The notes below the pieces were generated by a model. That model was not told the DNA's origin, did not search any database, and was given only the letters and a program-made list of their open reading frames with translations. A program made the translations under genes and the position numbers. DNA of 64,000 bases from Cucumis sativus (lineage: Eukaryota; Streptophyta; Magnoliopsida; Cucurbitales; Cucurbitaceae), in assembly GCF_000004075.3 (NCBI RefSeq), contig NC_026661.2:1736001-1800000 (forward strand), in the 5' to 3' direction. Within the stretch, counting starts at the first letter, position 1. Each line of letters begins with the position of its first letter. Below are positions 38,207-47,696 of this stretch, one piece after another.

Positions 38207-39193
38207 TCATAACAAACCCATTTTCATCATAAACTTCTTTTGATTGCATTCCAACAATTCACTCAAGGCAAAGTCAACGTTCTTCTCTTTCAACAATCTA
38301 TGCCGCAGCTCAAGTTTTTTCTTCAAACCATGCTTAAAAAAGTCAGGATATTCAGCAACTTCCTCAAGTTTTCTTCCCATTATTTCGACCAAAAATCTGA
38401 TCCGAGGTTCTAAAGAATGTTGAATGCTCTTGATCAAAACAGGAGGATAACCAGTCACCAAAGACACTATTTCTCCATCTTTAAACCCACGGCTCCTTAG
38501 ATAATCTAAATTATATCTCAAAACTTTGTCCACGTCCCTACACAAAATGTCTGGAAATTTCAGTGCAACTGCTTGAAGATCCATCTTGTTTAGACCGATT
38601 GATTTCAGAAACTCCACAGTCGGGCGGAGCCTTTTATCAACACTATAACCCATGAGAAATGGATTTTTGGCAAGAACTTTTCCAATCACCCCCTCCTTCG
38701 TTAGCCCAACTCCAGCAAGAAAATCTACAGTTTCAACGAGTTTCGATTCAATGCTGTAACTAATAAGCCTCGGGTTGAGTAGAATCATCTTTCCAAGTTG
38801 CTTTTCAGGGACACCCAATGCTTGAAAGAACGCCAAAAGTGGGCATAGCTTCTCTTCAACACTATAGGAAAGAATACCGGGAAATTTAGCAATAGCTGCA
38901 GCTATTTCATGAGGCTTGGTGCTGAGTGTTGCAAGGCACTCAACCATGGGAACGAGTTTCTCTTGAAGACCAAGAGCTAAAATCTTAGGGCATTTGGAAA
39001 CAACAGAAGGGAGTTTCCTCTTTTGAATCCCAATTCTTTCCAAATATTCCCAGTTTTCAGAAGCTCTTTCATTCTGCATATCTTCTAAACGCCTACACTT
39101 TCTAAACATCTTATCAATACTTCTATCATCAAAACCTTTATCCCTGAAGAACCACAGCATGCAATTACCATTTCGACTGGCGCTACTTTCCAT
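38207..39193 (-). CDS. MTERF6: Plant mTERF family protein, MTERF6-like
   Basis: mTERF proteins are organelle nucleic-acid-binding solenoids that act in transcription termination or RNA maturation. Arabidopsis MTERF6 is targeted to plastids and mitochondria. The single coding exon encodes 328 residues starting at the ATG at 39193 (MESSASRNGNCMLWFFRDKG). The in-frame extension upstream crosses a good acceptor (CTTTCAG), so a 5' UTR intron ends just before the ATG; its donor is probably AAG/GTGAAC near 39396. About seven helical mTERF repeats with the Leu-Pro pattern (VVSKCPKIL, AIAKFPGIL, MILLNPRLI, VLAKNPFLM, VALKFPDIL, LVTGYPPVL) span most of the protein. The motif WFFRDKGFDD near the N-terminus and LGKMILLNPRLISYSI are shared with MTERF6 as I recall it. 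No long transit peptide precedes WFFRD, as in the Arabidopsis protein. Confidence 0.88.
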   Translation of the reverse strand: MESSASRNGNCMLWFFRDKGFDDRSIDKMFRKCRRLEDMQNERASENWEYLERIGIQKRKLPSVVSKCPKILALGLQEKLVPMVECLATLSTKPHEIAAAIAKFPGILSYSVEEKLCPLLAFFQALGVPEKQLGKMILLNPRLISYSIESKLVETVDFLAGVGLTKEGVIGKVLAKNPFLMGYSVDKRLRPTVEFLKSIGLNKMDLQAVALKFPDILCRDVDKVLRYNLDYLRSRGFKDGEIVSLVTGYPPVLIKSIQHSLEPRIRFLVEIMGRKLEEVAEYPDFFKHGLKKKLELRHRLLKEKNVDFALSELLECNQKKFMMKMGLL

Positions 39194-41385
39194 AAACCCT
39201 GAAAGATTCAGCATACAAACAGAATTTTCATAATCCCACCAAGTGTTTGCAGAAATGACAATGCAAGAACAAACAAGTAATGCAAGTTTTATTAAAGGAA
39301 ATTGGAATTGAACTCTAAATTCAGAAACCCTTCAAATTAAAAAGAGAAACGCAGTGCAGAATGGCGATAATAAACACAATAAAAAATTGGGTTCACCTTC
39401 TTCAAATCGGATGGATAAACAGGAAGTCTTGATTGTTTTCTGGCTCGATCAAAATTCTAGTTGTGAGGGAAATTTGAGGTAATTGGAATTACAGAAACAG
39501 GATTTCTGGGCCTTGCAAGAAGAACATAGAGCAAAAAGTTTCAGTGTTGAGCTTTGCAAGACGAAGCAGTTTTGTTTAATTTTGAACGAAATGGATAAGT
39601 TGAGAGTTGAGAGAGCATTTTCTTGGCAAATTGAAAAAATAGCACTTTTTATTTTATATTTCAAAACTAGCCCAATTTTTTTAAAAAAACCCCTAATTTT
39701 ATTTTTCTCGGGGATTGAGATAAACCCGAGATTCTTCCCGATCTTGCAAGTCATTGAGATAAAAGGTTTTTTATTAAAAAAAATTAGAAATAAAGACAAA
39801 GCAGTCTAACAAGAGACTTTTGATATTAGAATAATTTTTTCTTACAAACATTTGTTTCCGGAGAGCATTAGCAAGAATACAACTTAAAGAATGGGGATTG
39901 TCCGATGCTTTACAAGGTCGTTTGATGATGTCAATTTGCTGACAACTAGAGAAAGCCACAAGCTCTTGTTCAAGAAATTCATGAGATGGTCTCGAGCTAA
40001 AGAACATAAGCATTGTGTAATATGATATCGATATGGTTGCTTGAGATGCCTTGAGCTAAAGAACACAAGCATTATGTAATATGATCTCACACTAAGGTTG
40101 CTTCGAGATGTCCCGATTTTTCTTTAATCCATTTTTAGTTTTCTTAAGGGCAATATTGTAGAATTTCTTGAACAAGCTTCTCGTTAATTACCACTTTGAG
40201 GTGGGTGACTTGGTTTATGTAAGAAAAATTGTAAAAGATAGCAAATTTGACCAAATATTTGCGACATATAGCAAAATTTCATATTTTATCAATAATAAAC
40301 ATTGATAGACATTGATAGTATCAGTTTCTATTAGTGATATAATCCAAAAAATTTCTAAATCTGGTAAATATTTAATTTATTTTGCTATTTTAAAAAAATG
40401 TCTATTTTCCCGATCCATTAATTACACCTAAGCTTCTCATTAATTAGATCGTTCCATCCTTCCCTCTATTTTAATCAACAAGATTTTTTGTCGATCTCTA
40501 CACTTCAACTAATGTTTTAATATACTACCCACAGTACAAAAGTATATTAGTTTGAAGTTCCATTTTTAGTCCTCAAAGAAGAATACTTGAATTTCTTAAA
40601 CAAAAGCTTCCTTTTATTACTTTCTTTAGTCACGGAAGAAATGACTAGTAAAACGTCAGACAATCCTCGTTTTTTTAAGGTTGTTCTTGCATATTCTCTC
40701 AAAGAACAAAAGTTTGTAAGAAAAAATTATTATAATATACAAAGTTAAAGTTGTTTGGCTTCTTTGTCTTTATTTTCATTTTTTTTAAAATTGCATATGT
40801 GACGCACTTGATCGAGAGAAAATGTGAAATTTCCTTCAAATAGTTTTTAAAATTTTGAAAAGAATCTCGGGTTGATCTTAGCCGAAATTGATCTGAGAAA
40901 AAAATTACGAGTTCTCTAAAACTGTGCTACTTTTGAAATATAAAACAAAAAATGTGTTATTTTTTAAAATTCTTCAAATTTTTTGCAAAAGGAAATTTGT
41001 AATTTTAAGAAAGAAAATATCCAACTTCTTCTAAAGTCAAGTTTGTTATTTTAAATAGTTGTATTAAGAATGTGTTTAGAAGTGATAGTTAGAGGATTGA
41101 TTTTAGAAAAAAAAGATGATTTGAAAAAGTGATTTTAAAACTATTAAATTAATTTTGTGTTATTCCATTTTTCATAATTACCATATCAATGAAAAATTCG
41201 CTATTTTTTACCATTCCTTTTTTCTAAAATAATTTTTTCTTTTTTTTTTAGTGAAAAAGTGATTTTCGGAAAGTCACTTGGCTAAAACCCTACTCCCATC
41301 CCCTCTCCTCCCAACCCCATTTGAACTTTCATCAAATACCCTCTCGTACCAATATTTCTTCATAATTTCTTGGTTTAAATTTCTC
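39194..41385. other. Intergenic region between divergent mTERF and PPR genes
   Basis: It holds the mTERF 5' UTR and its intron (to about 39400) and the leader of the PPR gene. A local direct duplication of about 45 bp occurs at 39992-40025 and 40051-40084 (GAGCTAAAGAACA.AAGCATT.TGTAATATGAT). A MITE-like element lies at 40223-40397. Open frames on both strands at 39449-39809 have no family features. Confidence 0.5.
40223..40397. repeat. MITE-like element with ATAGCAAA/TTTGCTAT ends
   Basis: The left end is AAAATTGTAAAAGATAGCAAA and the right end is TTATTTTGCTATTTTAAAA, an approximate inverted repeat. The interior has ACATTGATAGACATTGATAG and TTAGTGATATAATCC, as in other copies of the family in this window. 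Confidence 0.55.
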
Positions 41386-42468
41386 ATGGGGGCGTTTCAA
41401 CTTCAATCTCGTCTTCAAGTTTCGAAGATTTTGTCTTCAACTATTCGGAAATGGGAAATAGATTTTCCTCTCCTCCACAACCCATTGCGAACGCCGGATT
41501 TCTCACTCTACCCTGCGCAATCTCGTCGTTTTGCCTCCAATTCCATGGATGACGATCATGCCTTCTCGGATTCCGAGCCGATAAACACTCCGCCGCAACG
41601 TCGTTTTCCTCCAGATCATCGCGAAGCTCGTCGTGTTCCCAGAGGGGGAGTAACTGCTTCTTACGATAATCGAAATCAACGCTTTAATAGGCATTCAGAA
41701 GGTTCCTCTTCTCGATTCACAAATGAAGGGTCGACTTCGCCACAAAGGAGTGAGTCTTTATCTCAGAAAGATTTTAGCTTTCTTGAAAAATTCAAGCTGA
41801 ATACTGATAATCAGAGTAGTGGTAAAGAGAAAACTGAGGAGAACTCTTCTTCTGCTCCGGTGTCTGAATCAATGCTGGAGAAGCAGCAGTCGGAACCGCA
41901 GCGTCCTCCAGAAGCTGATGAGATATTCGGGAAAATGAAGGAGACTGGTTTAATTCCCAATGCTGTTGCTATGCTTGATGGGCTTTGTAAAGATGGACTT
42001 ATACAAGAAGCAATGAAGCTTTTTGGTTTGATTCGTGAGAAAGGTACAATTCCAGAAGTTGTGATTTACACTGCTGTTGTTGATGGGTTTTGCAAGGCGG
42101 AGAAGTTTGATGAAGCGATTAGGATTTTCAGGAAAATGCAGCATAACGGTATTCCTCCAAATGCCTTCAGTTTTGGTGTCTTGATTCAGGGATTGTACAA
42201 ATGCAAAAAGTTAGATGATGCTGTAGCATTTTGCAATGAGATGTTAGAATCTGGGCATTTACCAAATCTTACCACTTTTGTTGGCCTAATTGATGCGTTA
42301 TGCAATGAGAAGGGTGTGGATGAAGCTCATAGTGTTGTAGAAACCTTTAAACAAAAGGGATTCTTGATTGATGAGAAAGCTTTAAGGGAAGTTTTGAATA
42401 AAAGAGCCCCATTTTCACCAGATATCTGGAAAGTGTTCTTTGGTAATAGAAAACCCCCATTTTTCTGA
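41386..42468 (+). CDS. Short pentatricopeptide repeat (P-class PPR) protein, organelle-targeted
   Basis: PPR proteins bind organelle RNA sequence-specifically. This one is an intronless 360-residue protein. The ATG at 41386 (MGAFQLQSRLQVSKIL) begins a basic, Ser/Leu/Arg-rich presequence suited to mitochondrial import. The longer open frame from 41278 has no ATG. Residues 40-185 are low-complexity and charged, followed by four to five P-type PPR motifs: ADEIFGKMKETGLIPN, LCKDGLIQEAMKLFGLIREKG, VVDGFCKAEKFDEAIRIFRKM, LIQGLYKCKKLDDAVAFCNEM and LIDALCNEKGVDEAHSVVETF. That is few for a PPR protein. The layout resembles Arabidopsis At4g38150 as I recall it, so short length is probably normal for this orthologue and not a truncation. 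Confidence 0.85.
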   Translation: MGAFQLQSRLQVSKILSSTIRKWEIDFPLLHNPLRTPDFSLYPAQSRRFASNSMDDDHAFSDSEPINTPPQRRFPPDHREARRVPRGGVTASYDNRNQRFNRHSEGSSSRFTNEGSTSPQRSESLSQKDFSFLEKFKLNTDNQSSGKEKTEENSSSAPVSESMLEKQQSEPQRPPEADEIFGKMKETGLIPNAVAMLDGLCKDGLIQEAMKLFGLIREKGTIPEVVIYTAVVDGFCKAEKFDEAIRIFRKMQHNGIPPNAFSFGVLIQGLYKCKKLDDAVAFCNEMLESGHLPNLTTFVGLIDALCNEKGVDEAHSVVETFKQKGFLIDEKALREVLNKRAPFSPDIWKVFFGNRKPPFF

Positions 42469-42767
42469 GATTGCTGTCGTAGTGTTGTAAGTCTTCTCTC
42501 TTTTCCCTTTTATGTAATTTCTTAGATAATTCAAGTTATGTTCACTATAGATTATATGGAGTAATTTGAGTAGTTGACCGATATGTTTGCAACCAAAATT
42601 GCCTTCAATCTTTTGATAGCTTCTATAAGTTTTCACGAATGGGTACAAATATTATAAGATACGAAACAAGGAAAAGGAGAATATAGCCCGTTTGTTACCT
42701 TGGTATTTACAATCTTTACAATTTATCATATACTATTTAGTTTCATCAATCTCACTTTTTTTTTTAA

Positions 42768-42990
42768 TATTTTCATTAGAATTCTGGGATGGTTGTGATT
42801 TATAAAAGAGGAAAAACAACCTTTCATTAGAAAAAAAAATGAAGAAATACACGGAAATCCAAAAAAAACCATGCACACAAAAAGGAGTGCCACTAGAGAA
42901 ACGGTGTCTAGTTGTAAAATGATCCCTAACGAATAATTACACACAACCTCCTTATGCTTGTGTATTTTTTTGAATGAGAAACACAACTTT
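42768..42990 (-). pseudogene. LINE retrotransposon 3'-end relic (copy 1)
   Basis: On the minus strand the segment encodes VCNYSLGIILQLD, resembling the last residues of cucurbit-type LINE reverse transcriptases. It is followed by T-rich non-coding sequence ending TTTTTTTCTAATGAAAGG, a motif repeated in other tails in this window. It abuts copy 2 in the same orientation. Confidence 0.5.
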
Positions 42991-43420
42991 AATTGAGAAA
43001 GAATGAGAGAATAGAATGCATGGGTACAGAAAAACCAAACCCACAAAAAGAAGGAATCTCATTATAAGAAGGGACTCCAACTATACAAAATTATGTTCAT
43101 ATAATAATTACAAAAGATCTTTGATATTGAGGGCAAGCGAAGAAGAGAACATAAGCCTTCGCTTCCCATCTGAACACCCCACTATTTCTCTTGTCCCCAA
43201 GCACCACAGAATAGCACAAACGCTGGCACATCAGAGAAAGCGGCCTGCCTTTCTTACCAAACGGAGGAACTCCTTGATCATATCTTTATCAACTCTGGGA
43301 CAAACACTGCTCAAGCCAAAAGTCTGGAAGAAGAAAGAGTCCCAAACACTCGTTCTCATTGTTATCTTCATTCAGGAATATCGTTACCCAAGCTTATTTT
43401 GATTTCTTCCCATCAAGCTT
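42991..43420 (-). pseudogene. LINE retrotransposon ORF2 C-terminal relic (copy 2)
   Basis: On the minus strand broken frames encode VWDSFFFQTFGLSSVCP, KEFLRLVRKAGRFL, a stop, CASVCAILWCLG and, further on, CNYYMNIILYSWSPFL with a stop. This order is the zf-RVT-like C-terminus of plant LINE reverse transcriptases. Internal stops and frameshifts mark it as dead. The 3' side ends in T-rich sequence with the CTCAATTAAAG tail motif near 42985. Confidence 0.6.
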
Positions 43421-43934
43421 ACTGCACTAGTTTACAAGTTTTAGAATCACTCAACAAAAAGATAGCCCAACCTATAACCTGTCATACGATAAGTGCACAC
43501 TTTAAATTAAGTTAAAAGCTTCCAAAATCTTACTAAGCATAAACGTACAAGAACATACAAGAAGTCACATAAGCATAAACATACAAGAACTTAGGTGTAA
43601 ATCTTACTTAGCGTTGCTGCTTCCCCCTCCCTCTCTTTCTGCTCCTTACTCATCTTCTTCTTCTTATCAACACCAGCTGGAAGTGCGAAAGTTTACATGG
43701 ATAAATACCATTTTGGGCTTAACCAGTTGAAAAGGTTCAATTTTCCTTTTAAAAATGATACACAAAATTCAAATTTCTGGTCTGCATCAGCATATTCATC
43801 ACTTTTATCACAAACTAAGCATTATGTGTGCATTTCTCACTACATCATTGATTACATTTCAATCCAGACAATGTTTTATATTGAACTCATGGGACAACCC
43901 GCCTTAAGGAAACTTGTAGGAAATTAATTCATGG

Positions 43935-44010
43935 ACAGATTGTCACCATGGTTTGAACTCATGACCTCTTAGTTAGATATTGAGAACTCTTTTTTATCAC
44001 TAGAGCAATT
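43935..44010 (-). repeat. SINE-like fragment (Pol III box-like motifs)
   Basis: The minus strand reads AATTGCTCTAGTGATAAAA and, about 30 bp further on, GAGGTCATGAGTTCAAACC. These resemble degenerate A and B boxes of tRNA-derived plant SINEs. No poly-A tail or full length was confirmed. Confidence 0.35.
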
Positions 44011-44029
44011 CATTCCTTGATGTTTTTCC

Positions 44030-44512
44030 TCTTGAAGAGGCAAGGCTTAAGCGTCAAATAATGAATTAAAAATGTTTTATAAAACCTAAAGTGGCTAAAC
44101 ATGATAGGTGTATGTATAAAAGTCTGAATACACAAAATTCTAAACGGACATCTTTATCATCATTACTGGAACTATTATCAGTAATAGGATTGATTTATGT
44201 TATATATGTTTGCTTTCAACATTCTTCTGTTCGTAATACTAGAAATAATTCTAGTTGCAATTGTCACAACTCAAACCTTAATATTTTTGAAGAATTAGGT
44301 AAATCACTATTATTTTTTCTAATCACTAGGTGAGGACCGTGAGGTATAGAGATTTTAAGCTTTGATGTGTTTTCACAAAAGGTGCAAGCCTCATTTGTGG
44401 GAGACGTAAGCCTCTTATGGTTCAATAAAGGCATAAGTCTCGAGGCTAAAACTTAGAGCCTTGCCTCGAGGCGGGCCTCAAGGCATAAGCCTCAATAACT
44501 TTTTAAAACATG
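44030..44512. repeat. Dispersed repeat with GCCTCGAGGC/AAGGCTTAAGC-type words
   Basis: GAGGCAAGGCTTAAGCGTC at about 44036 and a cluster at 44380-44495 (GCAAGCCTC, GTAAGCCTC, CATAAGTCTCGAGGC, CTTGCCTCGAGGCGGGCCTC, CATAAGCCTC) bracket an AT-rich middle. TTTTATAAAAC and TTTTTAAAACATGG lie near the two ends. It is probably a degraded non-autonomous transposon; its class is unknown. Confidence 0.4.
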
Positions 44513-45624
44513 GAATCCAAAATAATAATCGGTTGTGAAGATTTTGACTGGGATGCTCAACAAGGAATCGCAACTCAATTTTTAGGCTTCCTAAATATTT
44601 GCAGGCAAAGTTGCATCTTATGGGATAATCGTTTCACTAGTGAATGGAACTCAACTAGAGACTTGTAGGTCATTACATTTTGGAATTTGATGAGTGGAAG
44701 TTCATACTCAATATTGTGTGCAGATTTTTTGGCTATTATTAGAAAAATACTTAAATGCATCCCAAATTTGCCACATGACAGATACCTCTTATATCTTTCT
44801 TAAAATATTTTAATTCTTTTTTGTGTGTGTAATGTCAGTGGGATGCATGGAGATAGAATGCACCTAAGCATGCTTTTATAATTTTTATTAAGATGATGTT
44901 GGGATGCCCAATTGCGCTACCTGATCCTTAGATTCTAGTTTTTTTTTACTCTTGTACAATCCTCTTGCTCTTAGAGCTCTTGTATCTCTTTTTTGTACTA
45001 TTATTAATTAAGAGATCTGTTTCCTTAATATGATATTAAGATGATGTTTTCATTTAATAAGGTGGTATAATTTGCATTCTTGTTAGTTATGGCTAAGCAG
45101 CTCCCTAAGTGTTGTGCTTATCTGTTTGATTATGTAGGTGAAGAGACCAATCATATTACTGAGAAGAAACCACAAGTTGAAATCATTGTAACTCAGTAGT
45201 CAGAATTTGATTATCGCGTTGAAGAATAAAAATCTGGTTGAAGAGTGAACTGTCTACAACTGTTTAAGTGAGAGCTCTAAACCATTGGTCAAGTTTGGGG
45301 AACACAAAACTTGTGCAGTCAAGTTCATTGACCTTTCGTGAAAGATTGTGTGGACTGGATCAATGCATGGGAGACATTAGCTGCAGTTAACAACTGATGG
45401 ATATTTTTTGCAAGATTGAACATCAGAAAATCTGTCCAATTCACCATTTACCTCTTAGATTTTTTTTAAAACAATCATGTAAGTTATGACTATGTCATTG
45501 CTTCCCAGTTGCTACCACTAATGGCTATATAGAGTTTCTTTTTGTCTCTCACTCTCTGTGCACTGTGCTTAACTTCCCTTATTTAATTATTTGATTGTAA
45601 AGAGTTTATATGAGTGACTAGAAA

Positions 45625-45840
45625 GCTTAACCTAATAGATTGATTGGTGATGTAACATAGTATAAGGATGGAAGGTCTTGTATTCAAATTTTTGTAACAA
45701 ACCGTTGTTTCTTCTCCAATTAACATTGATTTCTACTTGTAGGTCTTCCACAAATTTTCAAGCCTACAAGTAAGGAGAATGTTAAATATTGGTATATTCA
45801 AATTTACCATAACTCTTTGGTTTAAGCTTTTGATTGGTAA
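45625..45840 (+). repeat. TRIM-like retroelement fragment (copy 1)
   Basis: It shows in order AAGCTTAACC, a degraded primer-site-like GTAACATAGTATAAGGA, AGGTCTTGTATTCAAAT, GTTGTTTCTTCTCCAATTAA, TTTCTACTTGTAGGTCTTCC, AAGCCTACAAGTAAGGAGAA (polypurine-tract-like) and TGTTAAATATTGG (LTR-start-like). The same order recurs at 56540-56725. The TRIM interpretation is inference. Confidence 0.45.
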
Positions 45841-46429
45841 TTTAATAAGAAACATGATGGAAGTATCCCTGATTGTTGATTCTCTGTGTTGAGTTCTGTT
45901 CATGGCTGTACTCTACTCCTTGTTATATTATATTTTATTTAGGTGTGGAGAGTGAAGAATATGGAAGAGACACCGCCATCTGGCTTTAGAGAGGAGAATG
46001 AGAAAGAAATCCCACGTTGCAAGGTACCCGTTTATTTTAAAGCTAAGGCACAACTCATCAGATATATATTGTATTTTGTTTAGAGGAGTATGGATGATTT
46101 GGTCGGTATTATTCTATCTTGAACTGCAAGTTTAGTCAAAACCTGGGAAGGGAGGTGGATTCTCTTGTTTCCTTATTGTTAATTGTTATTAGAAGTGAAA
46201 TATTAAGATATGAATGGAAGATTTTGGTATCTCATGTGAATATTTTAGATACTTGAGGCATTGACTAACTTATGAAGTATTGAGTGCAATGTGGGGTCGG
46301 CGCCGGCCCTCCTTTCCAGCCGGAATCATGGTTCTAACACACTAAAATATTAACAAACGCATTGGATTTTAGGAAATCTTCTCCTTACGAGTTTTGAGAT
46401 CCTTTTTTTCCTTTTTATTTTACAAAAAG

Positions 46430-46525
46430 TTCAATAACAACATGTGAGAGGTGAGTGAAAGTGGTGATTTAAACCTTTGACTTTTGATCAATAGTTATCT
46501 AGTTGAGCTATTGTTGGTAGAATTT
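46430..46525 (-). repeat. SINE-like fragment (Pol III box-like motifs)
   Basis: The minus strand reads CAATAGCTCAACTAGATAAC and then GTCAAAGGTTTAAATCAC, spaced as degenerate A and B boxes of a tRNA-derived SINE. T-rich sequence lies at the 46400 side. Confidence 0.4.
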
Positions 46526-46670
46526 TGAGGTTAGTAGAGATATTTTACCTTTCTAATTATTAATTATTAAATTTATAGGCTTTACAAATTTAAGTACATT
46601 AAATCAATCATTTGCATTATTGCACACTTGACTTTACAAACAATAAACTCTTTTCTAAGCACAAGCCGAT

Positions 46671-46992
46671 AGGGGTGTTCACATTCATTTTGGTTTGGCA
46701 ACCAAACCAAACCGAAAATTTTAGTTTTGGATACACACCAAACCGGATCGATTATTTGGTTGGAACCTTAAATATTTTATCTGATTTTCTTCTATTAGCA
46801 TACAGTAAATTTATGTACTTTGGTTCCACTTTTAGCATCATATAAACAATTCAGTTTGGTTTACAAATCCAAAAACCAATCAAACAAAATTTTGATTTTC
46901 TTACAATTTAAAATCTAATTGAACCAACTTCAGTTAAAAATGAATTTCTGATTCGATTCAATTTGATTTGATTGCATGGAGTAAACAACCCT
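46671..46992. repeat. MITE-like element with AGGGGTGTTCAC terminal inverted repeats
   Basis: The left end is AGGGGTGTTCAC and the right end is GTAAACAACCCT; the latter's reverse complement, AGGGTTGTTTAC, matches 10 of 12 positions. The interior is rich in GGTTTGG and CCAAACC words that can fold back on each other (TTTGGTTTGGCAACCAAACC). It is non-coding, about 320 bp. Confidence 0.55.
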
Positions 46993-47108
46993 ACAAGCAG
47001 GTAGATTTATTAGCACAGAGTCAGGTTGTTGGGTACAGCAAGATTAGTCAGTAATATATGGTTTTTCATCTTTACAAATATAAAATTAAGCTTTGCAAAC
47101 CCAATATT

Positions 47109-47115
47109 TATAAAT
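47109..47115 (+). promoter_or_regulatory. Possible TATA box of the RING-H2 gene
   Basis: ATATTTATAAATCCC lies about 90 bp upstream of the ATG at 47199. Its context is reasonable, but AT-rich flanks make chance matches common. Confidence 0.35.
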
Positions 47116-47198
47116 CCCATAATATATTATGAGTCAAATATCCTTGATTGGTTATATTCCTCCAAAAGTCAAGGCCTGAAGTCAACCACCACCTGAAT

Positions 47199-47696
47199 AT
47201 GGTAAGCCAAGTTTGTACTATAAAAATGCCTTTGCTTCTTCCATTTTTCAGAAACCAACAAAAAGGAGAAATAGAAGAAGAAGCTGCTGGTCTTGTGTGT
47301 TTTGGCAGAATGATAGGCATGGCATTATGCAGAGGTTCAATGTCCATGGCCACCATTGTCTTCTTAACTTGTGTGTGGATCCCTTTGAGCCAACTGAAGG
47401 CAGCCATTTCGAGCATGTTCGACATTCTATCGGGTCGAACGTGTCAGATGCTCACGACAGCGTCGCTGCCATGTGAGGTAAAACTTCTGGTTTGTAGGTT
47501 CGAAGAGCTGCAGCGTGCAGTTGGATCAGAGGAGGAAATTTGCTCTGTTTGCTTGACGGAGTTCACCAGAGAGCATTTGGTGAGCCAATTGCATAGATGT
47601 AGCCATGTTTTCCACCTAGAATGTATTGAGAGTTGGCTACAAAGAAACCAATTTACCTGCCCTCTCTGCAGATCCTTCATCTTCCAACCATTGTGA
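47199..47696 (+). CDS. Small RING-H2 E3 ubiquitin ligase (RHA2/XERICO-like)
   Basis: An intronless gene for 165 residues if it starts at the ATG at 47199 (MVSQVCTIKMPLLLPFF); an in-frame ATG at 47226 is an alternative. A hydrophobic stretch (MATIVFLTCVWIPL) near residues 50-65 could be a membrane anchor. The C-terminal RING-H2 finger has the full set of zinc ligands: CSVC, LHRC, SHVFH, LEC and CPLC, with the Trp in ESWLQRN that contacts E2 enzymes in this family. Architecture (short N-terminal hydrophobic part, C-terminal RING-H2 ending CPLCRS) is that of plant RHA2/XERICO proteins, several of which act in abscisic-acid responses. The specific substrate is unknown. The gene sits between repeats but looks intact. 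Confidence 0.8.
   Translation: MVSQVCTIKMPLLLPFFRNQQKGEIEEEAAGLVCFGRMIGMALCRGSMSMATIVFLTCVWIPLSQLKAAISSMFDILSGRTCQMLTTASLPCEVKLLVCRFEELQRAVGSEEEICSVCLTEFTREHLVSQLHRCSHVFHLECIESWLQRNQFTCPLCRSFIFQPL

Larger units (their letters stand above)
43421..47108. other. Repeat-rich intergenic region
   Basis: No intact gene was recognised. Besides the separately listed repeats it contains two exon-like segments (45138-45199 and 45943-46023, see findings). Most of the rest is AT-rich sequence without a recognisable source. Confidence 0.5.

Noticed and set aside
39449-39809. ORFs on both strands upstream of the mTERF gene
   Set aside because: They are mirror ORFs in the same AT-rich stretch. No homology features; they overlap the presumed mTERF promoter.
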